A stretch of DNA of 15,126 nt from Myxococcales bacterium (GCA_007131745.1 SLPX01000329.1:1-15126); one strand, 5' to 3'; shown: positions 6,803 to 14,393, counted from the first letter of the stretch. Numbers and translations are program-made. Notes: a model not told the origin generated them from the letters alone.

Positions 6803-6819
6803 AGCAAAAGTGGTGCCAG
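6803..6819 (-). promoter_or_regulatory. Sigma-54 (-24/-12) promoter of the barrel-protein gene
   Basis: The minus strand reads CTGGCACCACTTTTGCT. The GG of TGGCAC and the GC of TTGCT are exactly 10 bp apart, the rigid spacing sigma-54 requires. The start site would be near 6792, giving a leader of about 38 nt that holds the AGGAGA ribosome-binding site. Expression would then need an enhancer-binding activator acting from upstream. Confidence 0.65.
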
Positions 6820-6893
6820 CTAAATAGTGGAGTAAATACAAGGTGTTGGAGTGTTATATTCTGGCTGCGGGTTTTTGTTCTCGGCTGGATGTG

Positions 6894-6907
6894 TGACATG
6901 GATGTCA
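6894..6907. promoter_or_regulatory. Palindromic operator-like site
   Basis: TGACAT-GG-ATGTCA, a 6+6 inverted repeat in the divergent gap, about 50 bp upstream of the TTGACA box for the 7027 operon and about 75 bp upstream of the sigma-54 element. It could be a regulator site for either side. Confidence 0.3.
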
Positions 6908-6956
6908 GGTTTTCTTGTGAAATAGGCGAGGCGCATAGATCGACCGGATATTTGTG

Positions 6957-6985
6957 TTGACAGTAGCATGTGTTCGCCCTAAAAA
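6957..6985 (+). promoter_or_regulatory. Sigma-70-type promoter of the 77-residue protein/DUF6976-like operon
   Basis: TTGACA (6957-6962), 17 bp, TAAAAA (6980-6985): a perfect -35 with optimal spacing and a four-of-six -10. The start site would be near 6992, about 35 nt before the GTG at 7027. Confidence 0.5.
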
Positions 6986-7026
6986 ATTGAGAATTTACAA
7001 ACACTTCTTTTAAGGGGAGTAACATC

Positions 7027-7260
7027 GTGAACCCGCAGCAGATACCTGATTCGTTGTTGGCTGAAATTGTCTCGGGGGAGAGGTCTTATGAGTTCGAATC
7101 TCTCGCAGTAAAGATGCTTCTTTCCAGGTTCCGTATCGAATTGATTTTGAACCCCGGACCTGAGACCTTGAAAGCCGGTGTAGCCAAGCTCAGGGAGTTG
7201 CTGAGCAAGAGCAAAAACATGCCTTCCGTGCACAATGATCTGAAAAAACTGGTTTCATGA
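7027..7260 (+). CDS. Small helical protein of unknown function (77 residues)
   Basis: GTG start with AGGGGAG seven or eight bases upstream, and a promoter of fitting spacing. The sequence is helix-rich: an acidic amphipathic start (SLLAEIVSGERSYEFESLAVKMLLSRF) and a basic C-terminal half (KLRELLSKSKN, HNDLKKLV). No membrane segment, Cys motif or known domain. The stop lies 10 bp before the next ATG, and the GAGGAG of the next gene overlaps the stop, so the two are translated together. It may be a partner or regulator of the downstream protein. I do not recognise the family. Confidence 0.72.
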   Translation: MNPQQIPDSLLAEIVSGERSYEFESLAVKMLLSRFRIELILNPGPETLKAGVAKLRELLSKSKNMPSVHNDLKKLVS

Positions 7261-7270
7261 GGAGTTTGCC

Positions 7271-8260
7271 ATGGCGAAAGTTCTGTTTAGCGTTGAAGAA
7301 GTCAGAGAAAAAATCCGACGGGGCGAAAGGTTGATTCTGGCGGGAGATGAGAGAGTTCTGTCCCAACTTCCCGAAGGCGACTGGATTGCAGGAACGATTC
7401 CTTACTTTATGGCCGAAGACGGCGGAGAGTTTTCCAGGGAAAAAATCCATGTCACCCGATTACCGGATTTTGTGGATGATGCAGTGGTCCGAACATACGA
7501 CGAGGAAAACATAAAGGAAATCTATACACACATTCCACCCAATGGTTTTGTGCTTTTGATAATTCCGGCTTCTAGCCGTGTGCATCTTTCTTTTGCAATG
7601 AATGCTCCCAATTACAAGGAGTTCGCGGGAAGACCGTTGATCGGGTGGATTTCCGGTGTTTTCCTTGAAGAACTCGGTAAGACGACGCCCAAGGTGGTTT
7701 CCGGAAGAGAGGGCAAGGTTTTTGAAGACATCGCGGTGGCAATGCACGTGTCACTTCCGCCTGAGAAATCGGTGGACATAGGGATCGTGAATATATTCCG
7801 CCCTGGAGATGGTGATGTTCTGACTTTTCCGGAAACCGGCTTTTGTTCAGAAACGGTAATGGTAAACGGCGAGAAAACAAATTTTGCCGAATATCTGAAA
7901 GCGAAAAACGCGGATACCAGGCTGCCGCTGGTAGCGGACTACTGCGGCGCCACGATAAACATCAGTTTCCAGAGAATCGATGAGGATGCCAAGGTCGTGC
8001 ATTTCTACGCGCCGGTTTTTGAGGGCGTGGTATATCGACACGCCGCTCCGGTTAGCGACTACGTAAAAGAATTCACCTCCCACTTGCCGGAAGAAGATCT
8101 GGCGAGCGTATTCTTTTCCTGCAATTGCATATTGAATTATCTCTATTCTGAACTCGAAGGAAAGCGCACCGGAGGTATTACGGGGCCGATTACTTTCGGT
8201 GAAATAGCATACCAGCTACTCAACCAGACAATGGCGTATTTGCAGATCGTGGACGCCTAA
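7271..8260 (+). CDS. DUF6976-like protein
   Basis: 329 residues. I recall the opening pattern from the uncharacterised DUF6976 family: FSVEEVREKIRRGERLILAGDE (6-27), then LPEGDWIAGTIPYFMAEDGG (33-52), with a conserved C-terminal GGITGPITFGEIAYQLLNQT. The C-terminal pattern resembles the ends of FIST-type sensory domains, but this link is inference. The middle holds ALxYCxATIN-like beta strands and several Cys (YCGATINIS, FFSCNC). No signal peptide or membrane helix, so cytoplasmic. Start: ATG with GAGGAG 7 nt upstream. It is the second gene of an operon with the 77-residue protein. It converges on the acyl-CoA dehydrogenase with 34 bp between, where I see no strong terminator. Biochemical role unknown. 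Confidence 0.75.
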   Translation: MAKVLFSVEEVREKIRRGERLILAGDERVLSQLPEGDWIAGTIPYFMAEDGGEFSREKIHVTRLPDFVDDAVVRTYDEENIKEIYTHIPPNGFVLLIIPASSRVHLSFAMNAPNYKEFAGRPLIGWISGVFLEELGKTTPKVVSGREGKVFEDIAVAMHVSLPPEKSVDIGIVNIFRPGDGDVLTFPETGFCSETVMVNGEKTNFAEYLKAKNADTRLPLVADYCGATINISFQRIDEDAKVVHFYAPVFEGVVYRHAAPVSDYVKEFTSHLPEEDLASVFFSCNCILNYLYSELEGKRTGGITGPITFGEIAYQLLNQTMAYLQIVDA

Positions 8261-8294
8261 ACACGCTCACATTGACCGCACGGACGGCTTGCAG

Positions 8295-9521
8295 TCAGTC
8301 TGGAAATTTCTCATCTTCCAAATCCGCAGAAATTGCGTCCGATTCCACATCTCTGGAGTCTTTTACCGATTTGAGAAGTTCCTTGAAGTATTCGTGTTGA
8401 ATCAAGAGGTTCATTATCTCGTTTGTTCCGGTCCAGATCATCGTCAGGCGGGTGTCGCGGAAGAATTTTTCCACCGGGTAAACATCGGTGTATCCGATGC
8501 CGCCCATGATTTGCATTGCGTGGTTGATGACTTCCCATGCAGATGAGGTGGCTTCTTTTTTCGCCTCGGATACAAGACGCCGGGGATCTCTTGCAGTATC
8601 GGCCATCAATGCAGCGTGAGCGTTCAGAGCGCGGGCCGCATCCAATCGCGTGACCGCATCCGCAACTTTGAAAGAGACTCCCTGGAATTCCCTGATTTTC
8701 TTTCCGAAAGCTACGCGGCGGGACGAGTAGCGGGCCGCTATTTCAAGTGCCGCCCTGGCTGAGCCCAGCGCTCCCGATGCGGACGTGAGACGCTCGGGAA
8801 CCATCATCTTGTTAAAGACAACAGCACCCCCGTTCAGGGGACCTACAAGGTTTTTTTCAGGGACTTCAACGTCGTGGAACACGATGCGTCCGGTTCCGCC
8901 TCCTCTTGTTCCCATGAGTCCGTATCGTGTTCTCACCTCCACGTTATCCGTCCTGTCCACCAAAAATGCGCTGATAGCGTTGTGCCCTTTAGCATTGGGA
9001 TCGGTGCGCGCGTAAACTAGAAAATAGTCTGCTCCGATCGACCCGACGACAAAGCGCTTTTGCCCCTTGAGGATGAACCGGTCCCCCTTTTTTTCCGCGG
9101 TTGTAGTGGCGCCGAAGAAATCCGATCCGCCGCGTGGCTCCGTAAGAGCTTCCGCGCAAGTCAACTTTCCTTCGAGAGTAGGTTTGAGATAACGTTCCTT
9201 TTGCTCATCCGTCCCGAAGAAATGCATGCTTTGGCCGATTATGGATGGAAGACTGTAGAGACAACCCAAAGCCGAACCCAGCACACCCACCTCTTCGATC
9301 GCTGCCATCTCGCAGACCCATCTGTGACCCCTGCCGCCCCATTGCTTGGGGAACCTTAGTCCCAGAAGGTTTCGCTTCGCGGCTTCCTCGACAAATTCTC
9401 GCGGATAATCCACTTCTCCTGCGTCCATTTTCTTGACCAGTTCTACCGGCACATCTTTTACAAAGGCTACGACTTCGCCAACGGTTTTCTTTTCTTCGGT
9501 GTTCAATAAATGCTCGTACAT
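8295..9521 (-). CDS. Acyl-CoA dehydrogenase family protein
   Basis: 408 residues from the ATG at 9521 with AGGGAG 8 nt upstream; a TTG at 9551 would add ten residues without a site. It would oxidise an acyl-CoA to the 2-enoyl-CoA, with FAD passing electrons to ETF. Motifs: [13 protein letters not shown] (122-134), the central beta domain, the helical C-terminal domain, and [21 protein letters not shown] before WTGTNEI. The usual catalytic Glu of YEGT is Thr (364). A Glu in MVPERL (243) lies where isovaleryl-CoA and long-chain dehydrogenases carry their base, pointing to a branched or long acyl substrate. It stands alone, not in a beta-oxidation operon. Confidence 0.9.
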   Translation of the reverse strand: MYEHLLNTEEKKTVGEVVAFVKDVPVELVKKMDAGEVDYPREFVEEAAKRNLLGLRFPKQWGGRGHRWVCEMAAIEEVGVLGSALGCLYSLPSIIGQSMHFFGTDEQKERYLKPTLEGKLTCAEALTEPRGGSDFFGATTTAEKKGDRFILKGQKRFVVGSIGADYFLVYARTDPNAKGHNAISAFLVDRTDNVEVRTRYGLMGTRGGGTGRIVFHDVEVPEKNLVGPLNGGAVVFNKMMVPERLTSASGALGSARAALEIAARYSSRRVAFGKKIREFQGVSFKVADAVTRLDAARALNAHAALMADTARDPRRLVSEAKKEATSSAWEVINHAMQIMGGIGYTDVYPVEKFFRDTRLTMIWTGTNEIMNLLIQHEYFKELLKSVKDSRDVESDAISADLEDEKFPD

Positions 9522-9880
9522 CTGTATTTCTCCCTGCAAAGTTTCCCTCAAAAACCTGACTCGGATTAAACAAAATCACAAATCCGGCCGGCGCACAACT
9601 CCTGCCGCTCACTTTGGTTGCACTCCTTTGGTTTGTTTTGCAACCATTTCTTTTTTTCAATGATCCATCTATACAGCATCTGAAAAAAACGTGCTTGCTC
9701 TTTCGTATGCTGAGATTGTTCTTATCACACGGTGAAACATTGCTCGAAATGCTTGCCTTCTCATTGATTTGCTCCATGAAGCGCATCGAAAACAGGAAAC
9801 CTGCGACACCCGGAGCTTTGGCAGGGGATTTGGATTTTCAGGATATTATCGTTCTCAACCTGAAACGAGCTGTTCAATAA
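9522..9880. other. Non-coding stretch upstream of the acyl-CoA dehydrogenase, with inverted repeats
   Basis: I find no convincing gene here; open frames in it lack starts with ribosome-binding sites and coding character. It holds three inverted repeats: CGGATT/AATCCG (9562-9567, 9581-9586), a perfect 8-bp TGGTTGCA/TGCAACCA (9615-9622, 9639-9646, 16 bp apart), and TTTCAGG/CCTGAAA (9836-9842, 9859-9865) just after the kinase stop. The first two could be operators of the dehydrogenase. The last could be a weak terminator of the kinase but lacks a T run. No clean -35/-10 pair was found. Confidence 0.5.
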
Positions 9881-11692
9881 TCAATCATGGGGACTATCGA
9901 TAGTTCCGTCTTCCGCCCTCGTTATCTTCGCTTTCTTGACCTTGGCTTTTTGGGATTCAGTATCTACGGGCTTTGTCGTCCCTGCCTTGGCCTCCACGGG
10001 TCTGCGGATTTTCGCTGTACGAGGATGTTTGCGGGCAATCTTTTTCATGGAGACTTCTATGTGGTCAACCCCCTCTTGAGCTACAAACGAATGTCTGAAT
10101 GCTTCAAACCCTTCCGCTTGCACCTCCAGAATACGTGTTCTTCCGTTGGTAACTATCTTCAAGGGAGAATCTTCTCTTTCATTATCCACGTAAACCTCTG
10201 CGCCTTCGGGCAACCCCTCCAGTTGAATCTCCACGATTCGAGGTTCCACCGGAAACGATGTCACCCGAAATTTTTCAGAACCGTTGGATTTCGCATCTTC
10301 TGCAATCACCTCATCTTGGCTCTTCGTTTCTCCGGCCGACTCGTCTCCATCATCATCCAACTCGGCTTTTCCAGAGACTTCATCAGCAACTCTCTCAGGT
10401 CCGTCACTCTTTACACTTTGTTTGCCGGCGAACACAAAAAACATAACAACAGCAAGGGCCAGGACTGCAAAAGCTCCGCCTCCCACCCACACACCGATAC
10501 TGAAGCTCTTTTTGGGGTCACGTACGGGAACATCGGCTTTTTTAGGGGGTAGATCTCCCGGGGCGGTGACCATTATCGGTTTCGCTCCATCTTCGACGCC
10601 TTCATGAACGTTTTGCGCGTAACCCGGAAATCCTTTGTTGCCGGGACCTGTTGCTCCGTCAGGTAAGAGAGCTGGAGGGGGATCAACATTGGGTGCAACC
10701 GCAGGAGCAACAGTAGGTGCAAAAGCAGTCGCATCGGTAGGTTCAATAGCAGGAACGACTGCGGGCTGTGGACTTATTGCCACACCCATCTTATTCGCAA
10801 GTTTATCTTTTACCGACCAATCAGCAGGTGCCACGTCGTTATCTTGCTGAAAAGGAGCAAGAGCTTCGACCATGTCCGCTGCGGTTTGAAACCTCTCTTC
10901 AAGATTTCTCTTCATCGATTTAAGAAGAATTCTTTCAAGCTCTTCGGAAAGATCCGGCCGCAAAGATCGTAACGGTGGAGGCGGTTCGATAACTATTTTC
11001 ATTATGACCTGATTATAGTTGGTCCCTTCAAAAGGCAACCTTCCCGTCAGCATCTTAAACAGCATTACTCCCGCGGCCCAAAGGTCGGTTTGCGCGGTCA
11101 CACGTTCCGCTCCTTCGGCTTGCTCGGGGCTCATGTAATGCGGCGTCCCCATAACAGTGCCTGTTTTCGTGAGATTGCTACCCAAATCATCCTCTGCCAG
11201 CATTTTAGAAATGCCGAAATCCAGAATCTTGATTTCCCGCTCTCCCCTTCGGCCCTTGGCGATATAAATGTTTTCCGGTTTCAAATCTCTGTGAACGATT
11301 CCCGCACTATGTGCTGCTTGCAAAGCCTGCAAAACCTGAATCAAAATTTCCACTGCCTCGCCAACCTCCATTATCCCCTTGCTCTTCAAAACATCTCCCA
11401 GGCTCTCCCCTTCCAGATACTCCATCACCAGATAACAAATGTTTTCCGAGGTTGCCCCGAAATCCAATGTTTCCACGATGTTGTGATGCCCAATGGCCGC
11501 TGCTGCCTGAGCTTCTCTCAGCATTCGTTGTACCATTTCATCGTTTTCGGACAAGTTTGCGTGTAAAAGCTTCACCGCGCATTTCTTTTTCACCAAGGTA
11601 TGTTGCGCTTCATAAACAGCCCCCATGCCCCCCTTACCAATAAGGCGAACCAATTTGTACTTGTCTATGATTTTTCCAGTCAAGTCCAACAC
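9881..11692 (-). CDS. Membrane-anchored Ser/Thr protein kinase with PEGA domain
   Basis: 603 residues; GTG start with AAGGAG 10 nt upstream. Residues 11-280 are a complete Hanks-type kinase: GKGGMGAVYEA (19-29), ATP-binding Lys41 in CAVKLL, catalytic HRDLKPEN (134-141), DFG (158-160), and a TPHYMSPEQ activation-segment end (183-191). A Pro/Ala-rich linker leads to one membrane helix (about 399-423). An acidic stretch then precedes a PEGA domain (about 486-550, with LEGLPEGAEVYVDN), followed by a Lys/Arg-rich end. The topology puts the kinase in the cytoplasm and PEGA outside, fitting an envelope sensor. It is divergent from the TPR/membrane protein across a 181-bp shared promoter region; that protein is a candidate partner or substrate (inference). 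Confidence 0.93.
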   Translation of the reverse strand: MLDLTGKIIDKYKLVRLIGKGGMGAVYEAQHTLVKKKCAVKLLHANLSENDEMVQRMLREAQAAAAIGHHNIVETLDFGATSENICYLVMEYLEGESLGDVLKSKGIMEVGEAVEILIQVLQALQAAHSAGIVHRDLKPENIYIAKGRRGEREIKILDFGISKMLAEDDLGSNLTKTGTVMGTPHYMSPEQAEGAERVTAQTDLWAAGVMLFKMLTGRLPFEGTNYNQVIMKIVIEPPPPLRSLRPDLSEELERILLKSMKRNLEERFQTAADMVEALAPFQQDNDVAPADWSVKDKLANKMGVAISPQPAVVPAIEPTDATAFAPTVAPAVAPNVDPPPALLPDGATGPGNKGFPGYAQNVHEGVEDGAKPIMVTAPGDLPPKKADVPVRDPKKSFSIGVWVGGGAFAVLALAVVMFFVFAGKQSVKSDGPERVADEVSGKAELDDDGDESAGETKSQDEVIAEDAKSNGSEKFRVTSFPVEPRIVEIQLEGLPEGAEVYVDNEREDSPLKIVTNGRTRILEVQAEGFEAFRHSFVAQEGVDHIEVSMKKIARKHPRTAKIRRPVEAKAGTTKPVDTESQKAKVKKAKITRAEDGTIDSPHD

Positions 11693-11873
11693 GAACGATC
11701 AACTCCTTGAACTGAACACTAAACCTCCTTGAATATATCACATTCCTTCGGCAAAAAGCTTGCCATTTTTCTCTTGATGTTGTGTTCTCAAGGAATGTGG
11801 TTTGGCTGGTACTGATTGGATTTAGGCCATTACTAATGAAGAGTTTTGCGAGTGAGAACCGGAGAACCTGACC
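11693..11873. promoter_or_regulatory. Shared divergent promoter region of kinase and TPR genes
   Basis: A 15-bp dyad GGCAA-AAAGC-TTGCC (11750-11764) carries GG and GC 10 bp apart, as sigma-54 promoters do. It reads best towards the kinase (TGGCAAGCTTTTTGCC from 11765 down) and less well towards the TPR gene. A perfect 10-bp inverted repeat CACATTCCTT/AAGGAATGTG (11739-11748, 11790-11799) brackets it. Towards the kinase there is also an extended -10, TGATATATT (11740-11732), so two alternative kinase promoters are possible. No clear sigma-70 promoter was found for the TPR gene. Confidence 0.45.
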
Positions 11874-12782
11874 ATGAAATTATGGGTTTTTGCAATAATG
11901 GCGACCACCTTGATTGCTTTGCAATCAGCATCGGCCGGCCCGAAATGCCCCGAACGTCCCAAGGATGAAAAAGAAGCCAAAAAATTGGCGGGAGAATGGT
12001 GGAGAACAGCTCAAAAATCATTTGCTGCTGAACGTTACGAAGACGCTTTGAGAGAGTGGAGGTGCTCTGATAGCCTGGCCCCTCACCCACTTGTCATGTA
12101 CAATCTGGGTCGCGCTGCCGAGGGAGCAAAAAAATACGCTCTGGCGTTGAAATACTACGAAGGTTTTCTCAAAGCATTGCCCGATGCTCCCAATAGGCGG
12201 GAAGTCGAGCTTTCCATTAAAGTCTTGAAAAACGAATTGGAGCGTTTGTCGAAGCCGGAATACAAGCCCGAACAAGAACCGGAGTTCGAACATGTGTTCG
12301 ACCCCGAAGTTGAACCCGAATCCTCTCCATGGGACGAACCTGACCCGGCGCCCATCGTATACACCGAACCGGACGCGCCGATTGACCACGATTACCCTGA
12401 ACCCGACCTGAAGAAAACACATAGGCCCGGCCGAACCGGCTATATTGTGGGTTGGACATCCTTGTCCATCACAGGGGGCATGGCCGTCCTGGCCGGAATT
12501 TTCGGCGGAATGGCCATGAAAGCGAAAAGAACCGTGGAGAACGCGGATCAAGATGCGGTATGGCAGGGCAACCTGGATCGACACGCCAAGAACTATGACA
12601 GGTATCGAATCGCCACCGGCGTTTGCACCGGAATCGCCGTGGCCGCTCTTACGTCGTCTATCATTTCCTTCATTATTGCCAGACGGGCTGAATCCAGAGA
12701 AGGAAGGTCCGGCCGGCCGGTGAGCGTAACTCCTGCCATGTCCTCATCTCAGGTCGGACTCGACTTCAAGGTGTCTTTCTGA
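11874..12782 (+). CDS. Exported TPR protein with two C-terminal membrane helices
   Basis: 302 residues; ATG with GGAG nine bases upstream. The signal peptide ends near SASA-G (22). Residues 38-125 are TPR-like (AQKSFAAERYEDALREW, LVMYNLGRAAEGAKKYALALKYYEGFL). Residues 126-185 are a Glu/Pro/Asp-rich linker. Two hydrophobic helices follow (about 190-215 and 245-270), then a short tail (VSVTPAMSSSQVGLDFKVSF). This layout is common in myxobacterial-type genomes beside PEGA kinases; a role in envelope sensing or scaffolding is inference. Its last 101 coding bases lie within the 113-bp segment repeated at 14266-14378. Confidence 0.85.
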   Translation: MKLWVFAIMATTLIALQSASAGPKCPERPKDEKEAKKLAGEWWRTAQKSFAAERYEDALREWRCSDSLAPHPLVMYNLGRAAEGAKKYALALKYYEGFLKALPDAPNRREVELSIKVLKNELERLSKPEYKPEQEPEFEHVFDPEVEPESSPWDEPDPAPIVYTEPDAPIDHDYPEPDLKKTHRPGRTGYIVGWTSLSITGGMAVLAGIFGGMAMKAKRTVENADQDAVWQGNLDRHAKNYDRYRIATGVCTGIAVAALTSSIISFIIARRAESREGRSGRPVSVTPAMSSSQVGLDFKVSF

Positions 12783-12794
12783 CCGAGCGAGCCC
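12682..12794 (+). repeat. 113-bp direct repeat, left copy (3' end of TPR gene)
   Basis: It covers the last 33 codons and stop of the TPR gene plus 12 bp beyond. It matches 14266-14378 at 111 of 113 positions with no gap. The differences are at 12707 (G here, T there) and 12780 (T here, C there). The second one makes the TGA stop here and CGA in the other copy. Confidence 0.95.
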
Positions 12795-12833
12795 CCTCCG
12801 TCCCCACATTTAATTTTTGAATCAGCCCTCAGA

Positions 12834-14090
12834 CTACATGTTTGCAGAATAAATGGTCAACAAAAGCTCTGCATCATCGATTGTGCGGTATACGGGTGCT
12901 TTGCCGGAGAGACGTTCGCTGTTTTCCATGATGATTCGGACCCCCTCGCCGCGCTTGTCCATCAAAGTTGTGCGATCTGTATCGACCCACTCGATATCCG
13001 ACGGAACAGGGCACTTGGCCAGAAGACTTGTCAATGTTTCATTTCGGGCGTGCTGACGATATATAAGACTTTCCACCGTCATGGTATTCGGGATGGTCCC
13101 CGGAGAGTAGATTTCAAGACGATCCGAAAACAATCTCAGCCTTATTTTCGAACCATAGATTGCATAGTCTCGATGCGCCACACCATTGACCAAAGCCTCA
13201 AAAACCGCGGTCAAGTCATACTGGGGAATATCTCTACGTCCCAGATTTTTTACGCCCGCCACCTTCATGTTTCTTGCCACGAATCGGCAGGCTTCACGCA
13301 CCTGATCATCCAATGGGCCGGAAATATCCCGTGCATCCAATTGGTAAGGTAAGCCGCAATCGTTGTCTGCAGGAGATGTTCCCCTGTAAGCAACCGCCTG
13401 AATGAACGCGTTCGGCATCCAATCTCTGGGCTCTCGGCATGCTATCAAAATACCGGTTACAGAAGGATGAAACTCGGCGTCGGCATCCTGGGCGACCAGA
13501 CCCAGCTTTTGAAGAAAATCCAGATCTTCATCCTTTGTGCGAGATGTTCGAAATCGATTGTAAAGTGCAGGATCCAGCGCATCCAATGATGCTGGCACAA
13601 CAGGTTGCTCGTCGAAGCGAATCAAACGTGTCTGGCTGCGCTGCTGCCCCAACCGGATAATGTAATCCGTGGACATTTTACGCTTACTGCTGCCGATGCG
13701 ATGAAAATATCCATTCGGGCTTTCATGAACATATAAACTTTGCGGGATATCCACCTTTAATACAGGCGCGAATTTATCCCCTCCATCCGGCAATTCCCAT
13801 TTTTCGATCCGGCACAACGGTGGAGGCTTGATGCGATCATTGCAGACTCCCAAAAGCCAATGCTCCAACGAGGTTAACTCGTCTATGCTAATCCCTTGAG
13901 GATTTCTTGTTTGTTCGTCGATCCCGAGAACAATCACACCGCCGGAACTGTTCGCAAAAGCGGCAATCTCATCCGCCAGAGCATCTGGATGAGGACCTAA
14001 AACCCGCTTTCCGCGAAACGTCACTTTTTTCAGTTCCAGACGAGAGTCCTCGCCCAGGCGTATTTGATTAAGTAATTCTTCCTTGTTCAT
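12834..14090 (-). CDS. AlbA_2 (Schlafen-like) and GHKL-ATPase domain protein, COG2865-like
   Basis: 418 residues; ATG with AGGAG about ten bases upstream. Residues 15-140 are an AlbA_2 domain (LELKK near 20; AAFANSSGGVIVLGID at 43-58; a GYFHRIGSSKRKMS segment at 127-140). Residues 285-410 are a HATPase_c_4-type domain: EALVNGVAHRDY (298-309, the Asn-containing N box), YSPG (328-331) and DKRGEGV (378-384). It ends after the ATPase without an added winged helix. Such proteins are called RecG-like transcriptional regulators; many sit on mobile or defence islands, but a defence role here is inference. The whole gene lies between two 113-bp direct repeats, so it was probably acquired. Confidence 0.88.
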   Translation of the reverse strand: MNKEELLNQIRLGEDSRLELKKVTFRGKRVLGPHPDALADEIAAFANSSGGVIVLGIDEQTRNPQGISIDELTSLEHWLLGVCNDRIKPPPLCRIEKWELPDGGDKFAPVLKVDIPQSLYVHESPNGYFHRIGSSKRKMSTDYIIRLGQQRSQTRLIRFDEQPVVPASLDALDPALYNRFRTSRTKDEDLDFLQKLGLVAQDADAEFHPSVTGILIACREPRDWMPNAFIQAVAYRGTSPADNDCGLPYQLDARDISGPLDDQVREACRFVARNMKVAGVKNLGRRDIPQYDLTAVFEALVNGVAHRDYAIYGSKIRLRLFSDRLEIYSPGTIPNTMTVESLIYRQHARNETLTSLLAKCPVPSDIEWVDTDRTTLMDKRGEGVRIIMENSERLSGKAPVYRTIDDAELLLTIYSANM

Positions 14091-14198
14091 CCGGGCTTAA
14101 CTCCTCCGAAAACACGACGGATTCGACAAAGACACACTTCCTGAGGATCAACCTTTTCCATGATACACAAAACATTTACCATTTGCTCTCACTTGTAA

Positions 14199-14381
14199 AT
14201 GCTAAAGATATCCTTACCTCACTTTCTCCCCGTCGCGTTCTTATATCATTTTTTCATTTTCGCCGGACGGGCTGAATCCAGAGAAGGAAGTTCCGGCCGG
14301 CCGGTGAGCGTAACTCCTGCCATGTCCTCATCTCAGGTCGGACTCGACTTCAAGGTGTCTTTCCGACCGAGCGAGCCCTAA
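14199..14381 (+). pseudogene. 5'-truncated remnant of the TPR gene 3' end
   Basis: The frame that matches the TPR protein continues through this segment: GRAESREGSSGRPVSVTPAM and on to LDFKVSF. Because TGA became CGA it then reads five more residues to a TAA at 14379-14381. The open frame starts at 14199, but bases upstream of about 14240 show no similarity to the TPR gene. The 14240-14265 part is only loosely similar (FFIFAG against FIIARR) with one indel. There is no promoter or ribosome-binding site, and the TPR domain is absent, so it is most likely inactive. Confidence 0.6.
14266..14378 (+). repeat. 113-bp direct repeat, right copy
   Basis: Direct-orientation copy of 12682-12794, offset by 1584 bp. 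It ends 15 bp before the stop of the FGE-like gene, on the opposite strand. With the left copy it brackets the AlbA_2/ATPase gene and about 225 bp of flanking sequence. Confidence 0.95.
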
Positions 14382-14393
14382 CCCGGTTAACGG

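Noticed and set aside
6755..6841. Longer start for the barrel-protein gene
   Set aside because: It would begin upstream of the sigma-54 element and lacks a ribosome-binding site; the ATG at 6754 has AGGAGA and opens a signal peptide.
9614..9880. 88-codon open frame on the plus strand
   Set aside because: No ribosome-binding site, no recognisable protein features, and it lies in a region rich in inverted repeats.
9893..9904. 12-bp palindrome ACTATCGATAGT
   Set aside because: It lies within the last codons of the kinase, without companions or flanking signals; chance is likely.
11699..11719. Seven-codon leader frame (GTG) before the kinase gene
   Set aside because: AAGGAGG is only 4 nt from the GTG, and the frame is too short to judge; the nearby AAGGAG before the kinase GTG explains the sequence better.
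12795..14265. The AlbA_2 segment as an insertion sequence
   Set aside because: No transposase, no terminal inverted repeats and no short target duplication; the flanking repeats are gene-derived and 113 bp long.
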